Assembly: GCF_025352015.1 (NCBI RefSeq) | Contig: NZ_JANXUG010000061.1 | Span: 1-40,893 of the forward strand | DNA length: 40,893 bases | Direction: 5' to 3' | From: Flavobacterium sp. | GTDB lineage: Bacteria; Bacteroidota; Bacteroidia; Flavobacteriales; Flavobacteriaceae | Part shown: in pieces, positions 1 through 7,617 of the stretch | Position numbering within the stretch: position 1 is the first letter of the stretch | Layout of the letters: each line of letters opens with the position of its first letter | Made by a program: the position numbers and the translations under genes | The notes under the pieces: generated by a model | The model's input: only the letters and a program-made list of their open reading frames with translations | What the model was told of the DNA's origin: nothing | The model's database searches: none

Positions 1-231
1 ATTTGGCTCGATATGATTTTAAAAACAAGGCTTGAAAAATTAGTTAATTGGCAATTTGTAGATAAATCACTTTATTTACAAGCTATGGAAAGAAGCCCAA
101 TTAATGGTTTGGAATTAAGAACTTTATTAAGTCAAAACTTAACTGACGAAATAAACAATAGAGAAGTTATTTTTAAAGGAATTGAGCAATCATACTATTA
201 TGAAGGATATGAAAAAGAAGATGATGAATAG
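1..231 (+). CDS. Unidentified small protein, 5' end possibly outside the window
   Basis: I do not recognise this gene. The frame is open to the left edge of the window, so it may be the C-terminal part of a longer protein. An ATG at 13 would give a 72-residue protein. The product is hydrophilic and probably helical, with a Tyr-rich stretch followed by an acidic tail ending in EKEDDE. No signal peptide or membrane segment is visible. It precedes a palindrome-rich spacer (232-423) and the DUF6155-like gene, so it may belong to the same accessory segment. The start codon cannot be decided without upstream sequence. Confidence 0.45.
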   Translation: MWLDMILKTRLEKLVNWQFVDKSLYLQAMERSPINGLELRTLLSQNLTDEINNREVIFKGIEQSYYYEGYEKEDDE

Positions 232-423
232 TAATTCCTAAATTTTTTGCTTAAAACGCCAGATGGTAACAGCCGTTTCTCGCAATTGCGAATTTTGTTG
301 TAAGTTCACGTTTCGCAAGAAATATTATTTTAACAGAAAATAATTCGTTCCGAAGTTCGCAACTGACTAGAAGAAGAGGAACGTTATAGCAAATGGTAAG
401 GCGACCGTAACAACTAATAAAAC
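232..423. repeat. Non-coding spacer with palindrome and cassette-end-like words
   Basis: I see no gene here. The spacer holds a perfect 12-bp palindrome, TCGCAATTGCGA, at 280-291. It also holds two related words: CGCCAGATGGTAAC near 257-270 and TAGCAAATGGTAAGGCG near 387-403. The segment ACGTTATAGCAAATGG (381-396) matches, in inverted orientation and with a few mismatches, CCACTGGCTATAAC (1027-1040) on the far side of the DUF6155-like gene. This resembles the ends of a mobile cassette. No canonical integron attC core triplets could be assigned. Confidence 0.45.
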
Positions 424-1014
424 ATGGGACTAACAGACATAAAAAAAGAACTTAAAAAACTCGACAAGGACAAACTAATTGACCTTGTTGCCGACTTGTA
501 TAAAAAAAACAAATCAGTAAAGGAGTTTTTTGACTTTTATGTAAATCCGAACGAGAGAGAACTTTTTGAAAAATATCGGGACAGACTTTTTGAAGCGTTT
601 TATCCTAAACGTGGTTACAACTTTAAGCTCAAAGACGGGAAACAAGCAATTAGCGACTTCAAAAAAATTGGGGCATCAACAGACTTGCTTGCTGACTTGA
701 TGTTATTTTACGTTGAGACAGGAGTGAAATTCACTAATGACTATGGAGATGTCAATGAAACATTTTATAAAAGCTTGGCGACAACTTTTGTTGATAGCTT
801 GACTTTAATGAGAAATGAAAATCTTCTGGACAAATTTGAAGACCGAGTTGGAAAAGTTGTTGACGACACGAGCGGAATAGGTTGGGGTTTTCACGACTAT
901 TTAGTACAAGTTTGGGTTGACTTTTATCCAACAGATGATTATGAAGACTTTGAAGAAAAAGAAGATAATGTAACAGAACAAAAGGGAAAAATAATAAAAC
1001 TTGGCAGACAATGA
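424..1014 (+). CDS. DUF6155 family protein
   Basis: A 196-residue soluble protein of unknown function. The N-terminal pattern (a helix of the type LKKLDKDKLIDLVADLYKK, then VKEFFDFYVNPNE around residues 32-45) is what I recall of the DUF6155 family. This is a recognition from memory, not a search. No signal peptide or membrane helix is visible, and the C-terminal tail is acidic. The start ATG at 424 is the first in frame. Asp is encoded by 19 GAC and 5 GAT codons, whereas the neighbouring retropepsin-like gene uses only GAT, which suggests a different origin. Related inverted words flank it at 381-396 and 1027-1040, so it may be a captured cassette. No function is inferred. Confidence 0.75.
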   Translation: MGLTDIKKELKKLDKDKLIDLVADLYKKNKSVKEFFDFYVNPNERELFEKYRDRLFEAFYPKRGYNFKLKDGKQAISDFKKIGASTDLLADLMLFYVETGVKFTNDYGDVNETFYKSLATTFVDSLTLMRNENLLDKFEDRVGKVVDDTSGIGWGFHDYLVQVWVDFYPTDDYEDFEEKEDNVTEQKGKIIKLGRQ

Positions 1015-1026
1015 CCACCGCAAAAA

Positions 1027-1166
1027 CCACTGGCTATAACTCACGCCTTGCGCCATTGCCGGTGACGTGGTAAAATGAAACTTTATGTACGCAAAATATT
1101 TTATCTTGGTTGACAGTTTCTACTACTCAATCGGCAACGAGCGCAAGCCGCGAAACTTCAAACTGT
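1027..1166. repeat. Imperfect inverted repeats downstream of the DUF6155-like gene
   Basis: The left arm GCCTTGCGCCATTGCCG (1045-1061) pairs imperfectly with CGGCAACGAGCGCAAGC (1132-1148): two 6-bp blocks, CGGCAA and CGCAAG, are separated by a 3/4-nt bulge. A second inverted pair, GACAGTTT (1111-1118) and AAACTGTC (1159-1166), overlaps it. CCACTGGCTATAAC at 1027-1040 mirrors the word at 381-396. The stretch is more GC-rich than the surroundings. A folded single strand, as in recombination sites, is possible. No convincing gene lies between 1015 and 1286. Confidence 0.5.
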
Positions 1167-1237
1167 CTAAAAATCTCTTCTCATTTATTACTCTTTTTGT
1201 CAAACGAAGCATCATTTTATTTGGGAGTTTGGTGATT

Positions 1238-1271
1238 TTGTTCTGGATTATGTGTTTTAACCGTATTTTTG
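1238..1271 (+). promoter_or_regulatory. Candidate Bacteroidota promoter for the retropepsin-like gene
   Basis: A TTG at 1238-1240 lies 23 nt before TATTTTTG (1264-1271), a full match to the Bacteroidota -7 box TAnnTTTG. The spacing is at the long end of the usual 17-23 nt. Transcription would start a few bases before the ATG at 1287, giving a very short leader. Confidence 0.45.
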
Positions 1272-1286
1272 TTTCTAAAAAAACAA

Positions 1287-1724
1287 ATGGAAGATCTCCT
1301 AGTTATTTTAAAAAAGCATCATTATAAAAAAATAAAATTCAAAGTTTCAAAAACCAAGCATTTGCTGATAAAAGCAAGAATTAATGGTGTTTTGGGGAAT
1401 TTTATTTTAGATACGGGAGCAAGTAATAGTTGCGTAGATTTTGATGGCATAACCTATTTTAACTTAACGGCAGGACAATCAAAAACAAAAGCTGCTGGTG
1501 CAGGTGGTACAGGAATGTTTACACAATTGGCAAAAAATAATTTGTTGGGAATTGGTCGTTGGAAAACAGATGAATTTCATCTAATTATTTTTGATTTGAA
1601 GCATGTAAATGATGCCTTGCAACACTATAAAGCCAAACCCGTTCATGGCATTATGGGTGCTGATATTTTACTAGAAGGTAAAGCTATTATTGATTATTCT
1701 AATCATTGTTTGTATTTGAGGTAG
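1287..1724 (+). CDS. Retropepsin-like aspartic protease family protein
   Basis: A 145-residue protein with the retroviral-type aspartyl protease fold signature. The catalytic motif ILDTGAS (Asp42 with the ATG at 1287) is followed by a glycine-rich stretch, AAGAGGTG, near residues 70-77. The second hydrophobic-Gly motif, HGIMGADIL, lies near residues 120-128, with a final strand AIIDY. Such single-domain proteins are expected to act as dimers, and their substrates in bacteria are mostly unknown. The ATG at 1287 is preferred over a TTG at 1269 because the TTG lies inside the probable -7 box. No signal peptide is obvious. The 3' end overlaps the convergent MFS gene by 26 bp. Confidence 0.85.
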   Translation: MEDLLVILKKHHYKKIKFKVSKTKHLLIKARINGVLGNFILDTGASNSCVDFDGITYFNLTAGQSKTKAAGAGGTGMFTQLAKNNLLGIGRWKTDEFHLIIFDLKHVNDALQHYKAKPVHGIMGADILLEGKAIIDYSNHCLYLR

Positions 1725-2934
1725 CCCGTTTTCTTAAAGCATAAAAAGCTATAATTGTACTTAACAACATCAAAAAACTTCCTAAAATAAAAGGGGCACC
1801 CGGCAACTGAAATGGCGCTTCTTTGTGCGTAAAAAAGTAAAAGGTATTGGTCATCATCACTGGTCCAACAATAGCCGAAGCACTCATCAAACTGGCTAAT
1901 GTTCCTTGTATTTCACCTTGCTCGTCAGCAGGAACTTTGGACGAAACTGTAGCTTGCAATGCTGGTCCTGCAATTCCACCCAGACAATAGGGAATTAAAA
2001 AAACAAACAGCATCCAACTTTGGGTCGCAAAAGCAAAAAGCAACATCCCGATAGTATACAATGACAACCCAACATAAATACTTTTTTCATTGCCAAGTCT
2101 TGGACTCGTCCATCGAATTAATCCGCCCTGCACAATTCCTACCAAAAGTCCGACTACTCCCAACGAAATTCCTACCATTTTTTCATCCCAATTGAACCGA
2201 TACATCGTGAAAAAACTCCAATTGCTATGTATTGCGTGCGAACCTACATAGAGTAAAAAAATAGCTACAATCAACCCTACTAAAGAGGGATATTTTTTGA
2301 GTCGTATAAAAGCTGTAATAGGATTGGCGCGGTTCCATTCAAAGGCTCTGCGATTCTTTTTAGCTAATGATTCGGGTAGAATAAAATAGCCGTAAAGAAA
2401 ATTTAACATGCACAAAATAGCTGCCGCATAAAAAGGAACTCTAGAACCATATTGACCCAATAATCCACCAATAACAGGGCCGATAATAAATCCTAATCCA
2501 AACGCTGCTCCAATCATTCCAAAGTTTTTGGCTCTATTTTCTGGGGTGCTCACATCAGCAATATAAGCAGATGCTGTAGTAATGCTTGCGCCTGTTAAGC
2601 CTGCAATAATTCTACCAATAAACAACCAAACAATCGTTGGAGAAAAAGCCAAGAAAAGATAATCTAATGCAAAGGCAAAAAGCGAAATTAAAATAATAGG
2701 CCGCCGACCAAATTTATCACTCAAATTCCCGATTAAGGGTGCACAAATAAACTGTGTTATAGCATAAGCAAAAGTTAACCATCCGCCGTACCTTGCAGCC
2801 TCACTAATATCGCCATGAATGAGTTCTTTGATTAATTTTGGAATCACTGGAATTATAATTCCATAACCGGTAATATCTATAAGCATTGTGATAAAAATGA
2901 ATCCTATCGCAGCTTGTTTCTGATTTTTTTTCAT
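1699..2934 (-). CDS. TCR/Tet family MFS transporter (drug exporter)
   Basis: A 411-residue inner-membrane major facilitator with about 12 hydrophobic segments. The first helix carries [13 protein letters not shown], the pattern of TetA-type drug:H+ antiporters, and the loop between helices 2 and 3 has motif A ([14 protein letters not shown]). The family exports tetracyclines or other drugs, but the substrate here cannot be read from the sequence. The ATG at 2934 (MKKNQKQ) is chosen over a TTG at 2961, which lies in the T-run of the odhB terminator. A near-match to the -7 box (TTTATTTG) lies in that T-run. It is transcribed in the same direction as odhB but separated by the terminator, and it overlaps the retropepsin-like gene tail to tail. 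Confidence 0.92.
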   Translation of the reverse strand: MKKNQKQAAIGFIFITMLIDITGYGIIIPVIPKLIKELIHGDISEAARYGGWLTFAYAITQFICAPLIGNLSDKFGRRPIILISLFAFALDYLFLAFSPTIVWLFIGRIIAGLTGASITTASAYIADVSTPENRAKNFGMIGAAFGLGFIIGPVIGGLLGQYGSRVPFYAAAILCMLNFLYGYFILPESLAKKNRRAFEWNRANPITAFIRLKKYPSLVGLIVAIFLLYVGSHAIHSNWSFFTMYRFNWDEKMVGISLGVVGLLVGIVQGGLIRWTSPRLGNEKSIYVGLSLYTIGMLLFAFATQSWMLFVFLIPYCLGGIAGPALQATVSSKVPADEQGEIQGTLASLMSASAIVGPVMMTNTFYFFTHKEAPFQLPGAPFILGSFLMLLSTIIAFYALRKRATSNTNND

Positions 2935-2954
2935 ATTGATTATTGATTGGCAAA

Positions 2955-2990
2955 TAAACAAAAAATCCCGCTTGGTTTATGAAGCGGGAT
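2955..2990 (-). terminator. Rho-independent terminator of the odh operon
   Basis: The inverted arms AAGCGGGAT and ATCCCGCTT (2982-2990 and 2965-2973 in plus coordinates) form a 9-bp GC-rich stem. Read on the minus strand, it is followed by a T-rich run (TTTTTTGTTTATTTG). It lies 32 nt beyond the odhB stop and immediately upstream of the MFS gene. Confidence 0.88.
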
Positions 2991-3022
2991 ATAAAAAACT
3001 GTTAGGTTTTATTATTCTTATT

Positions 3023-4237
3023 CTAAAGTTCTAATGCTTTAGTAACATTACCATCCATTAAAATTTCAACGGGGTTTTCCAATGCTTCTTTAACAGCTAC
3101 TAAAAACCCAACAGACTCTCTACCATCAATAATTCTGTGATCATAAGAAAGTGCCACGAACATTACTGGCGCTATTACTATTTGTCCGTTTTTAACAACC
3201 GCTCGTTCCACTACATTGTGCATACCAAGTATTCCTGATTGCGGCGGATTAATGATAGGTGTAGATAACATACTTCCAAAAACGCCACCGTTAGAAATGG
3301 TAAATGTTCCGCCAGTCATTTCATCTACTGTGATTTGTCCATCACGTGCACGTATCGCTAATCGTTTGATTTCAGCTTCCACACCTCGGAAAGTCAAAGT
3401 TTCTGCAAATCTAACTACAGGTACCATCAAGCCTTTTGGACCTGAAACTGCTACCGAAATATCACAAAAATTATAAGATATTTTCTCCTGACCGTCAATC
3501 ATCGAATTGACATCTGGATATAATTGTAAGGCACGGGTAACCGCTTTTGTAAAGAAAGACATGAAGCCCAATCCTAAACCATGTTTCGTTTTGAACTCTT
3601 CTTTGTATTGTTCGCGCAACGCATAAATCGCCGTCATATCCACTTCGTTAAACGTGGTCAACATGGCCGTTTCATTTTTTGCAGCCACTAATCTTTCTGC
3701 AACTTTACGACGCAACATAGATAATTTTGTTCTTTCTGAACCACGGTTTCCGCCAGTTGGTGTTCCCATGGATGGAACTCCTTTTACGGCATCTTCTTTG
3801 GTGATTCTACCATCTCTTCCTGTTCCTACAACTTTTGCCGGATCAATGTTTTTTTCGTCTAATATTTTTCTTGCTGCTGGCGATGGTGTCTGACTAGCAT
3901 AAGTTGTAGTTACAACTGTAGCTGCCTTCAGAACTTCTGCTTTTGGAGTTTCAACTTTAGGACTTTCCGTCTTTTGGCTTTCGCCTGATGTTGGTTTTGC
4001 AGCAGTAGTGTCAATTAAACAAACTACAGCACCAACTGCTACTGCGTCACCTTCAGCCGCTTTAAGTGTGATAATTCCGCTGGCTTCTGCTGGCAATTCC
4101 AGCGTTGCTTTGTCTGAATCAACTTCGGCTATAGCCTGGTCTTTTTCTACATAATCGCCATTTTTTACTAACCACGTAGCAATTTCAACTTCTTTAATTG
4201 ATTCTCCCGGTGAGGGAACTTTCATTTCTAAAATCAT
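3023..4237 (-). CDS. odhB: 2-oxoglutarate dehydrogenase E2, dihydrolipoyllysine succinyltransferase
   Basis: A 404-residue E2 core of the 2-oxoglutarate dehydrogenase complex. It transfers the succinyl group from lipoyl-lysine to CoA in the TCA cycle. The lipoyl domain occupies residues 1-80, with the lipoylated Lys43 in EVDSDKATLELP. A Pro/Lys/Thr-rich linker leads to the E1/E3-binding domain (SPAARKILDEKNI, about 118-153). The C-terminal acyltransferase domain ends in the catalytic SYDHRIIDG with His367 and Asp371. The length is typical. The start MILEMKVPSPGES is preferred over the internal Met5. The gene is last in the odhA-DUF4160-DUF2442-odhB operon, 29 nt after the DUF2442 gene and just before a strong terminator. 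An E3 gene is not in the window. Confidence 0.97.
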   Translation of the reverse strand: MILEMKVPSPGESIKEVEIATWLVKNGDYVEKDQAIAEVDSDKATLELPAEASGIITLKAAEGDAVAVGAVVCLIDTTAAKPTSGESQKTESPKVETPKAEVLKAATVVTTTYASQTPSPAARKILDEKNIDPAKVVGTGRDGRITKEDAVKGVPSMGTPTGGNRGSERTKLSMLRRKVAERLVAAKNETAMLTTFNEVDMTAIYALREQYKEEFKTKHGLGLGFMSFFTKAVTRALQLYPDVNSMIDGQEKISYNFCDISVAVSGPKGLMVPVVRFAETLTFRGVEAEIKRLAIRARDGQITVDEMTGGTFTISNGGVFGSMLSTPIINPPQSGILGMHNVVERAVVKNGQIVIAPVMFVALSYDHRIIDGRESVGFLVAVKEALENPVEILMDGNVTKALEL

Positions 4238-4266
4238 TTGTATATACCTTAAAATGTTTTGTTTAC

Positions 4267-4503
4267 TTATTCTAATAAATTTTGAATTGATACATCTTCA
4301 TCTATCTCTTCCCAATGGATGCCTTCGCTTTTACCAATTAATCGCCATTTATTCAATTGTTCATCCGTTGCTTTTCTCAATCTTGGAAACCATTCTAATG
4401 GAATTGACAATTCTCTACCATCCTCCAAAAATACTATCATTTTAGCATTTTCAAAAGCAATTTTAATTGCGTTCTTTGATTTGTTAATTGTTAAAAAACT
4501 CAT
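4267..4503 (-). CDS. DUF2442 domain-containing protein
   Basis: A 78-residue small soluble protein matching DUF2442. The sheet-like N-terminus is followed by GRELSIPLEWFPRL (about residues 29-42), an ATDEQLNKWRLIG helix and the acidic GIHWEEIDEDVSI motif. The molecular role is not established. The family often sits next to DUF4160 genes, and such pairs have been suggested to be toxin-antitoxin-like. Here the frameshifted DUF4160 gene lies directly upstream and would overlap this start by 20 nt. The pair is inserted between odhA and odhB, so it should be expressed with the TCA-cycle genes. If its partner is inactive, this protein may be a relic. Confidence 0.88.
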   Translation of the reverse strand: MSFLTINKSKNAIKIAFENAKMIVFLEDGRELSIPLEWFPRLRKATDEQLNKWRLIGKSEGIHWEEIDEDVSIQNLLE

Positions 4504-4716
4504 CCCATTTTTGTATTAAAAGTTCTTGATTTTCTCCAACTAAATTACGAATTTGTTTTAATCACTAGCATTAAATCCTATTGACTTAATTATTTCTATA
4601 TTTTCAATAGTGAATTTGGCTGTTTTCTCTGCTTTCTCAATATGAATATGCTTTGGCAAATGCTCGTTACTATAAAAGAAAAATCTAAATCCGTCTGTGT
4701 AAAAAACGGTTGGCAT
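4484..4716 (-). pseudogene. DUF4160 family gene with a -1 frameshift
   Basis: Reading from the ATG at 4716 gives MPTVFYTDGFRFFFYSNE, then LPKHIHIEKAEKTAKF. This is the typical DUF4160 N-terminus with its conserved FYSNEHxPxHIHIE motif. After 52 residues the frame stops at TAA (4558-4560). Shifting by one base there restores LKQIRNLVGENQELLIQKW and then DEFFNN, ending at 4484, which is the normal DUF4160 C-terminus. A single lost T (GATTAA for GATTTAA) explains it. The ATG overlaps the odhA stop as TAATG. No canonical slippery heptamer precedes the stop, so programmed frameshifting is unlikely. A real mutation and a base-calling error are both possible. Confidence 0.82.
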
Positions 4717-7499
4717 TATTGAAATAGATTCTTGTCAAATACCATTCTGATGGCATCAGCATGACGTCTTCTGTCTCGTGTATGACTTCCTGCTGCCGGT
4801 GCTGCGTAGGCTTTGAGCGATGCCAATCTCCATTTTACTAAATCGAAATTCATCAACATAAAGCTGTAAGCTCCCATATTCTTGGGTTCTTCCTGTGCCC
4901 AAACGAAATCATCTGCATTTGGATAACTTTGGATAACTGTTTTCAATTGGTCAACTGGCAACGGAAATAATTGCTCGATACGAACCAATGCTACATCATT
5001 TCTGCCTAGATTTTCTCTTTCGGCAAGTATATCATAATAGAATTTTCCGGTGCAGAAAACCACGGTTTTTACTTTTGATTTATCAACCGATTTGTCATCG
5101 ATTGTTTCCTGAAAACTGCCATTATACAATTCCTCACGAGTAGAAACGCAAAGAGGATGGCGCAATAAACTTTTTGGTGTAAACACAATTAAGGGTTTAC
5201 GAAATTTTGTTTTCATTTGGCGACGCAACAAGTGGAAAAAATTCGCAGGTGTTGTGCAATCCGCCACATACATATTGTGGCGTGCGCAAAGCTGCAAATA
5301 TCTTTCCATTCGAGCCGAAGAGTGCTCTGCTCCCTGACCTTCATAACCATGAGGCAACAAAAGAACGATACCGTTTTGATTATTCCACTTGTCTTCACCA
5401 CACGAAATGTATTGGTCAATCATGATCTGGGCTCCGTTGGAGAAATCTCCAAATTGTGCTTCCCAAATCGTTAAAGCATTTGGATTTGCCAAAGCATAAC
5501 CATAGTCAAATCCTAAAACCCCATATTCAGAAAGCAAAGAATTAAAGATATTGAACTTCCCTTTTTTGTCTTTTACCGTGTTCAAAAGAATTACTTCTTC
5601 TTCGCTGTCTTCCACTTTTACCACCGCGTGACGGTGTGAAAATGTTCCTCTTTCTACGTCCTGTCCTGATACTCGAACATCATATCCTTCGGTCAAAAGA
5701 GAACCGTAAGTCAAGGTTTCTGCAGTTCCCCAATCGATGACATCGTTGTCATACATGGTTTTTCTATCGGTGACAATTTTCGAAATTTTGCTGATGAATT
5801 TTTTATCCGTTGGCAACGTTGAAACCGAAACGATGATTTCATCTAATTTCTTTTTTTCAAAGGTGGTGTCGACTTTTTTCAGCATTTCGTCATCCGAAAC
5901 CTGAACGTAGCCTTCCCATTCGTCCTGCATAAATGGTTTGATAATCGTCAAATCTTTTTTACGAGAAGCGGTTAAATTTTCATCTAAATTTTCCTTGTAT
6001 TCGTTTTCAATTTTGTTAAGATAAGCGGCATCCAAAATTCCAGAAGTGATTAATTTTTCGGCATAAATGTCTCTAGGATTTTTGTGACGGGCAATAAGTT
6101 TGTACAAAACAGGTTGTGTAAAACGAGGCTCATCTCCTTCGTTATGTCCATATTTTCTATACCCTAACAAATCGATGAATACATCGCGACCAAACTGCAT
6201 TCGGAAATCTAACGCAAAAAGCATAGCATGAACGACCGCTTCAACATCATCTGAATTTACATGAAGTACTGGCGACAAAGTTACTTTGGCAACATCTGTA
6301 CAATATGTTGATGAACGTGCATCTAAATAATTGGTTGTAAATCCAACTTGGTTATTAATCACAATGTGGATTGTTCCTCCGGTTTTATATCCGTCAAGCT
6401 GCGCCATCTGGACAATTTCGTACACAATTCCTTGTCCAGCAACTGCGGCATCTCCGTGAACAGCGATAGGCAATACTTTTGAAAAATTGTCGGGAAAATG
6501 TTTATCTTGTTTGGCTCTAGTAATTCCTTCAATTACAGCTCCAACGGTTTCCAAGTGTGAAGGATTAGGTGCTAGATTCAGGTTGATTTTTTTGCCCGAT
6601 TTGGTTTGTCTTTCAGCGGTTAAACCTAAATGATATTTCACATCACCATCAAAATATTCTTGGTCGTAATCTTTTCCATCAAATTCGGAGAAAATATCTT
6701 GTGTTGCTTTTCCAAAAATATTCGCAAGGATATTTAATCTTCCTCTATGCGCCATTCCCATTACGAATTGCTCTACTCCTTTTTCGGCTGCAGTTTCTAT
6801 CAAAGCGTCTAACGCAGGAATGATACTTTCGCCTCCTTCTAATGAAAAACGCTTTTGACCTACATATTTGGTATGCAAAAAGTTTTCAAAAGAAACTGCT
6901 TCGTTCAGTTTACCTAAAATATGTTTCTTTTGATCATTATCGAAATTTGGAAGATTGCCATTTATGTTTATTCTGTCTTGAATCCATTGAATTACCTCTG
7001 GATTTCTCATGTACATGTATTCGATGCCAATATGTTGGCAATACACATTTTTCAGATGATTTAATATTTGCTGCAGTGTTTCGGGCTTATGTCCTAAAAC
7101 TTTGGCGGCATCAAAAACAGTATTCAAATCGGTGGAGGAAAGTCCAAAATTGACTAAATCCAAATTGGGATCATACGTTCTTCGGTCACGAACTGGATTG
7201 GTCTCGGTAAACAGATGTCCACGAGTTCGGTAGCCATCAATTAATTTTAGTACATTAAATTCTTTTTGAAGTTTATCCGAAACCTGTCCGTTTTGAGGAA
7301 CATTGGTGGCATAATTTGCCAATTCTTGCACTCGATTATCGGCGTAATTTTCTTCATTGTAAGTAGTCAATCCAAAATCGAAACCTTGAAAAAAAGCCCT
7401 CCAACTTGGTTCTACGCTATCAGGATTTTGAAGGTATTGCTCGTATAAATCGGCGAAAAATTCGGTGTGAGCTGCATTTAAAAAAGAAAACCTATCCAT
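4716..7499 (-). CDS. odhA: 2-oxoglutarate dehydrogenase E1 component
   Basis: A 927-residue thiamine-diphosphate-dependent E1 that decarboxylates 2-oxoglutarate and succinylates the lipoyl group of OdhB. The N-terminus MDRFSFLNAAHTEFFADLYE has the E1o-type assembly tail. The active site is marked by MGMAHRGRLN, the thiamine-diphosphate motif HGDAAVAGQGIVYE, which ends in NNQVGFTT, and the later QLFPLP and VWAQEEPKNMG motifs of the C-terminal domain. The length fits the family. The ATG at 7499 is chosen over a TTG at 7541, because that TTG lies within a perfect -7 box. The stop overlaps the DUF4160 start by one base, so translation may be coupled. Confidence 0.97.
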   Translation of the reverse strand: MDRFSFLNAAHTEFFADLYEQYLQNPDSVEPSWRAFFQGFDFGLTTYNEENYADNRVQELANYATNVPQNGQVSDKLQKEFNVLKLIDGYRTRGHLFTETNPVRDRRTYDPNLDLVNFGLSSTDLNTVFDAAKVLGHKPETLQQILNHLKNVYCQHIGIEYMYMRNPEVIQWIQDRININGNLPNFDNDQKKHILGKLNEAVSFENFLHTKYVGQKRFSLEGGESIIPALDALIETAAEKGVEQFVMGMAHRGRLNILANIFGKATQDIFSEFDGKDYDQEYFDGDVKYHLGLTAERQTKSGKKINLNLAPNPSHLETVGAVIEGITRAKQDKHFPDNFSKVLPIAVHGDAAVAGQGIVYEIVQMAQLDGYKTGGTIHIVINNQVGFTTNYLDARSSTYCTDVAKVTLSPVLHVNSDDVEAVVHAMLFALDFRMQFGRDVFIDLLGYRKYGHNEGDEPRFTQPVLYKLIARHKNPRDIYAEKLITSGILDAAYLNKIENEYKENLDENLTASRKKDLTIIKPFMQDEWEGYVQVSDDEMLKKVDTTFEKKKLDEIIVSVSTLPTDKKFISKISKIVTDRKTMYDNDVIDWGTAETLTYGSLLTEGYDVRVSGQDVERGTFSHRHAVVKVEDSEEEVILLNTVKDKKGKFNIFNSLLSEYGVLGFDYGYALANPNALTIWEAQFGDFSNGAQIMIDQYISCGEDKWNNQNGIVLLLPHGYEGQGAEHSSARMERYLQLCARHNMYVADCTTPANFFHLLRRQMKTKFRKPLIVFTPKSLLRHPLCVSTREELYNGSFQETIDDKSVDKSKVKTVVFCTGKFYYDILAERENLGRNDVALVRIEQLFPLPVDQLKTVIQSYPNADDFVWAQEEPKNMGAYSFMLMNFDLVKWRLASLKAYAAPAAGSHTRDRRRHADAIRMVFDKNLFQ

Positions 7500-7538
7500 A
7501 AAATATAATTGAATGTCCTGATTTGTATAATAGTTTGG

Positions 7539-7546
7539 CAAAAGTA
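7539..7546 (-). promoter_or_regulatory. -7 promoter element of odhA
   Basis: On the minus strand TACTTTTG matches the Bacteroidota -7 box TAnnTTTG perfectly, about 40 nt upstream of the odhA ATG. No clear TTG at the -33 spacing is seen. The 118-nt divergent region to the next plus-strand gene also holds a near-match, TACTTTTA (7581-7588), facing that gene. Confidence 0.55.
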
Positions 7547-7617
7547 CAATAAATGGTAATAAATTATAAATTATTTTAGATACTTTTATCTTTTTAAAAA
7601 TTAAACAATTAAAATTT

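Noticed and set aside
752..1030. Minus-strand frame antisense to the DUF6155-like gene
   Set aside because: It overlaps the better-supported plus-strand gene and has a low-complexity Leu/Phe/Gln translation. It is an antisense shadow.
1027..1170. Canonical integron attC site
   Set aside because: The words resemble cassette ends, but RYYYAAC and GTTRRRY cores at matching positions could not be assigned, and no integrase gene is in the window.
1085..1327. Open frame of 80 codons after the DUF6155-like gene
   Set aside because: It covers the inverted repeats and the promoter of the retropepsin-like gene, has poor codon use and resembles no protein family. I regard it as chance.
2934..2961. TTG start extending the MFS protein by nine residues
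   Set aside because: It lies in the T-run of the odhB terminator. MKKNQKQ at 2934 is the natural start.
4484..4716. Programmed -1 frameshift in the DUF4160 gene
   Set aside because: No X-XXY-YYZ slippery heptamer precedes the stop and no obvious downstream stimulatory structure was seen. A lost base is simpler.
7499..7541. TTG start at 7541 extending OdhA by 14 residues
   Set aside because: The TTG is part of the TACTTTTG promoter box, and the ATG at 7499 gives the family's usual N-terminus.
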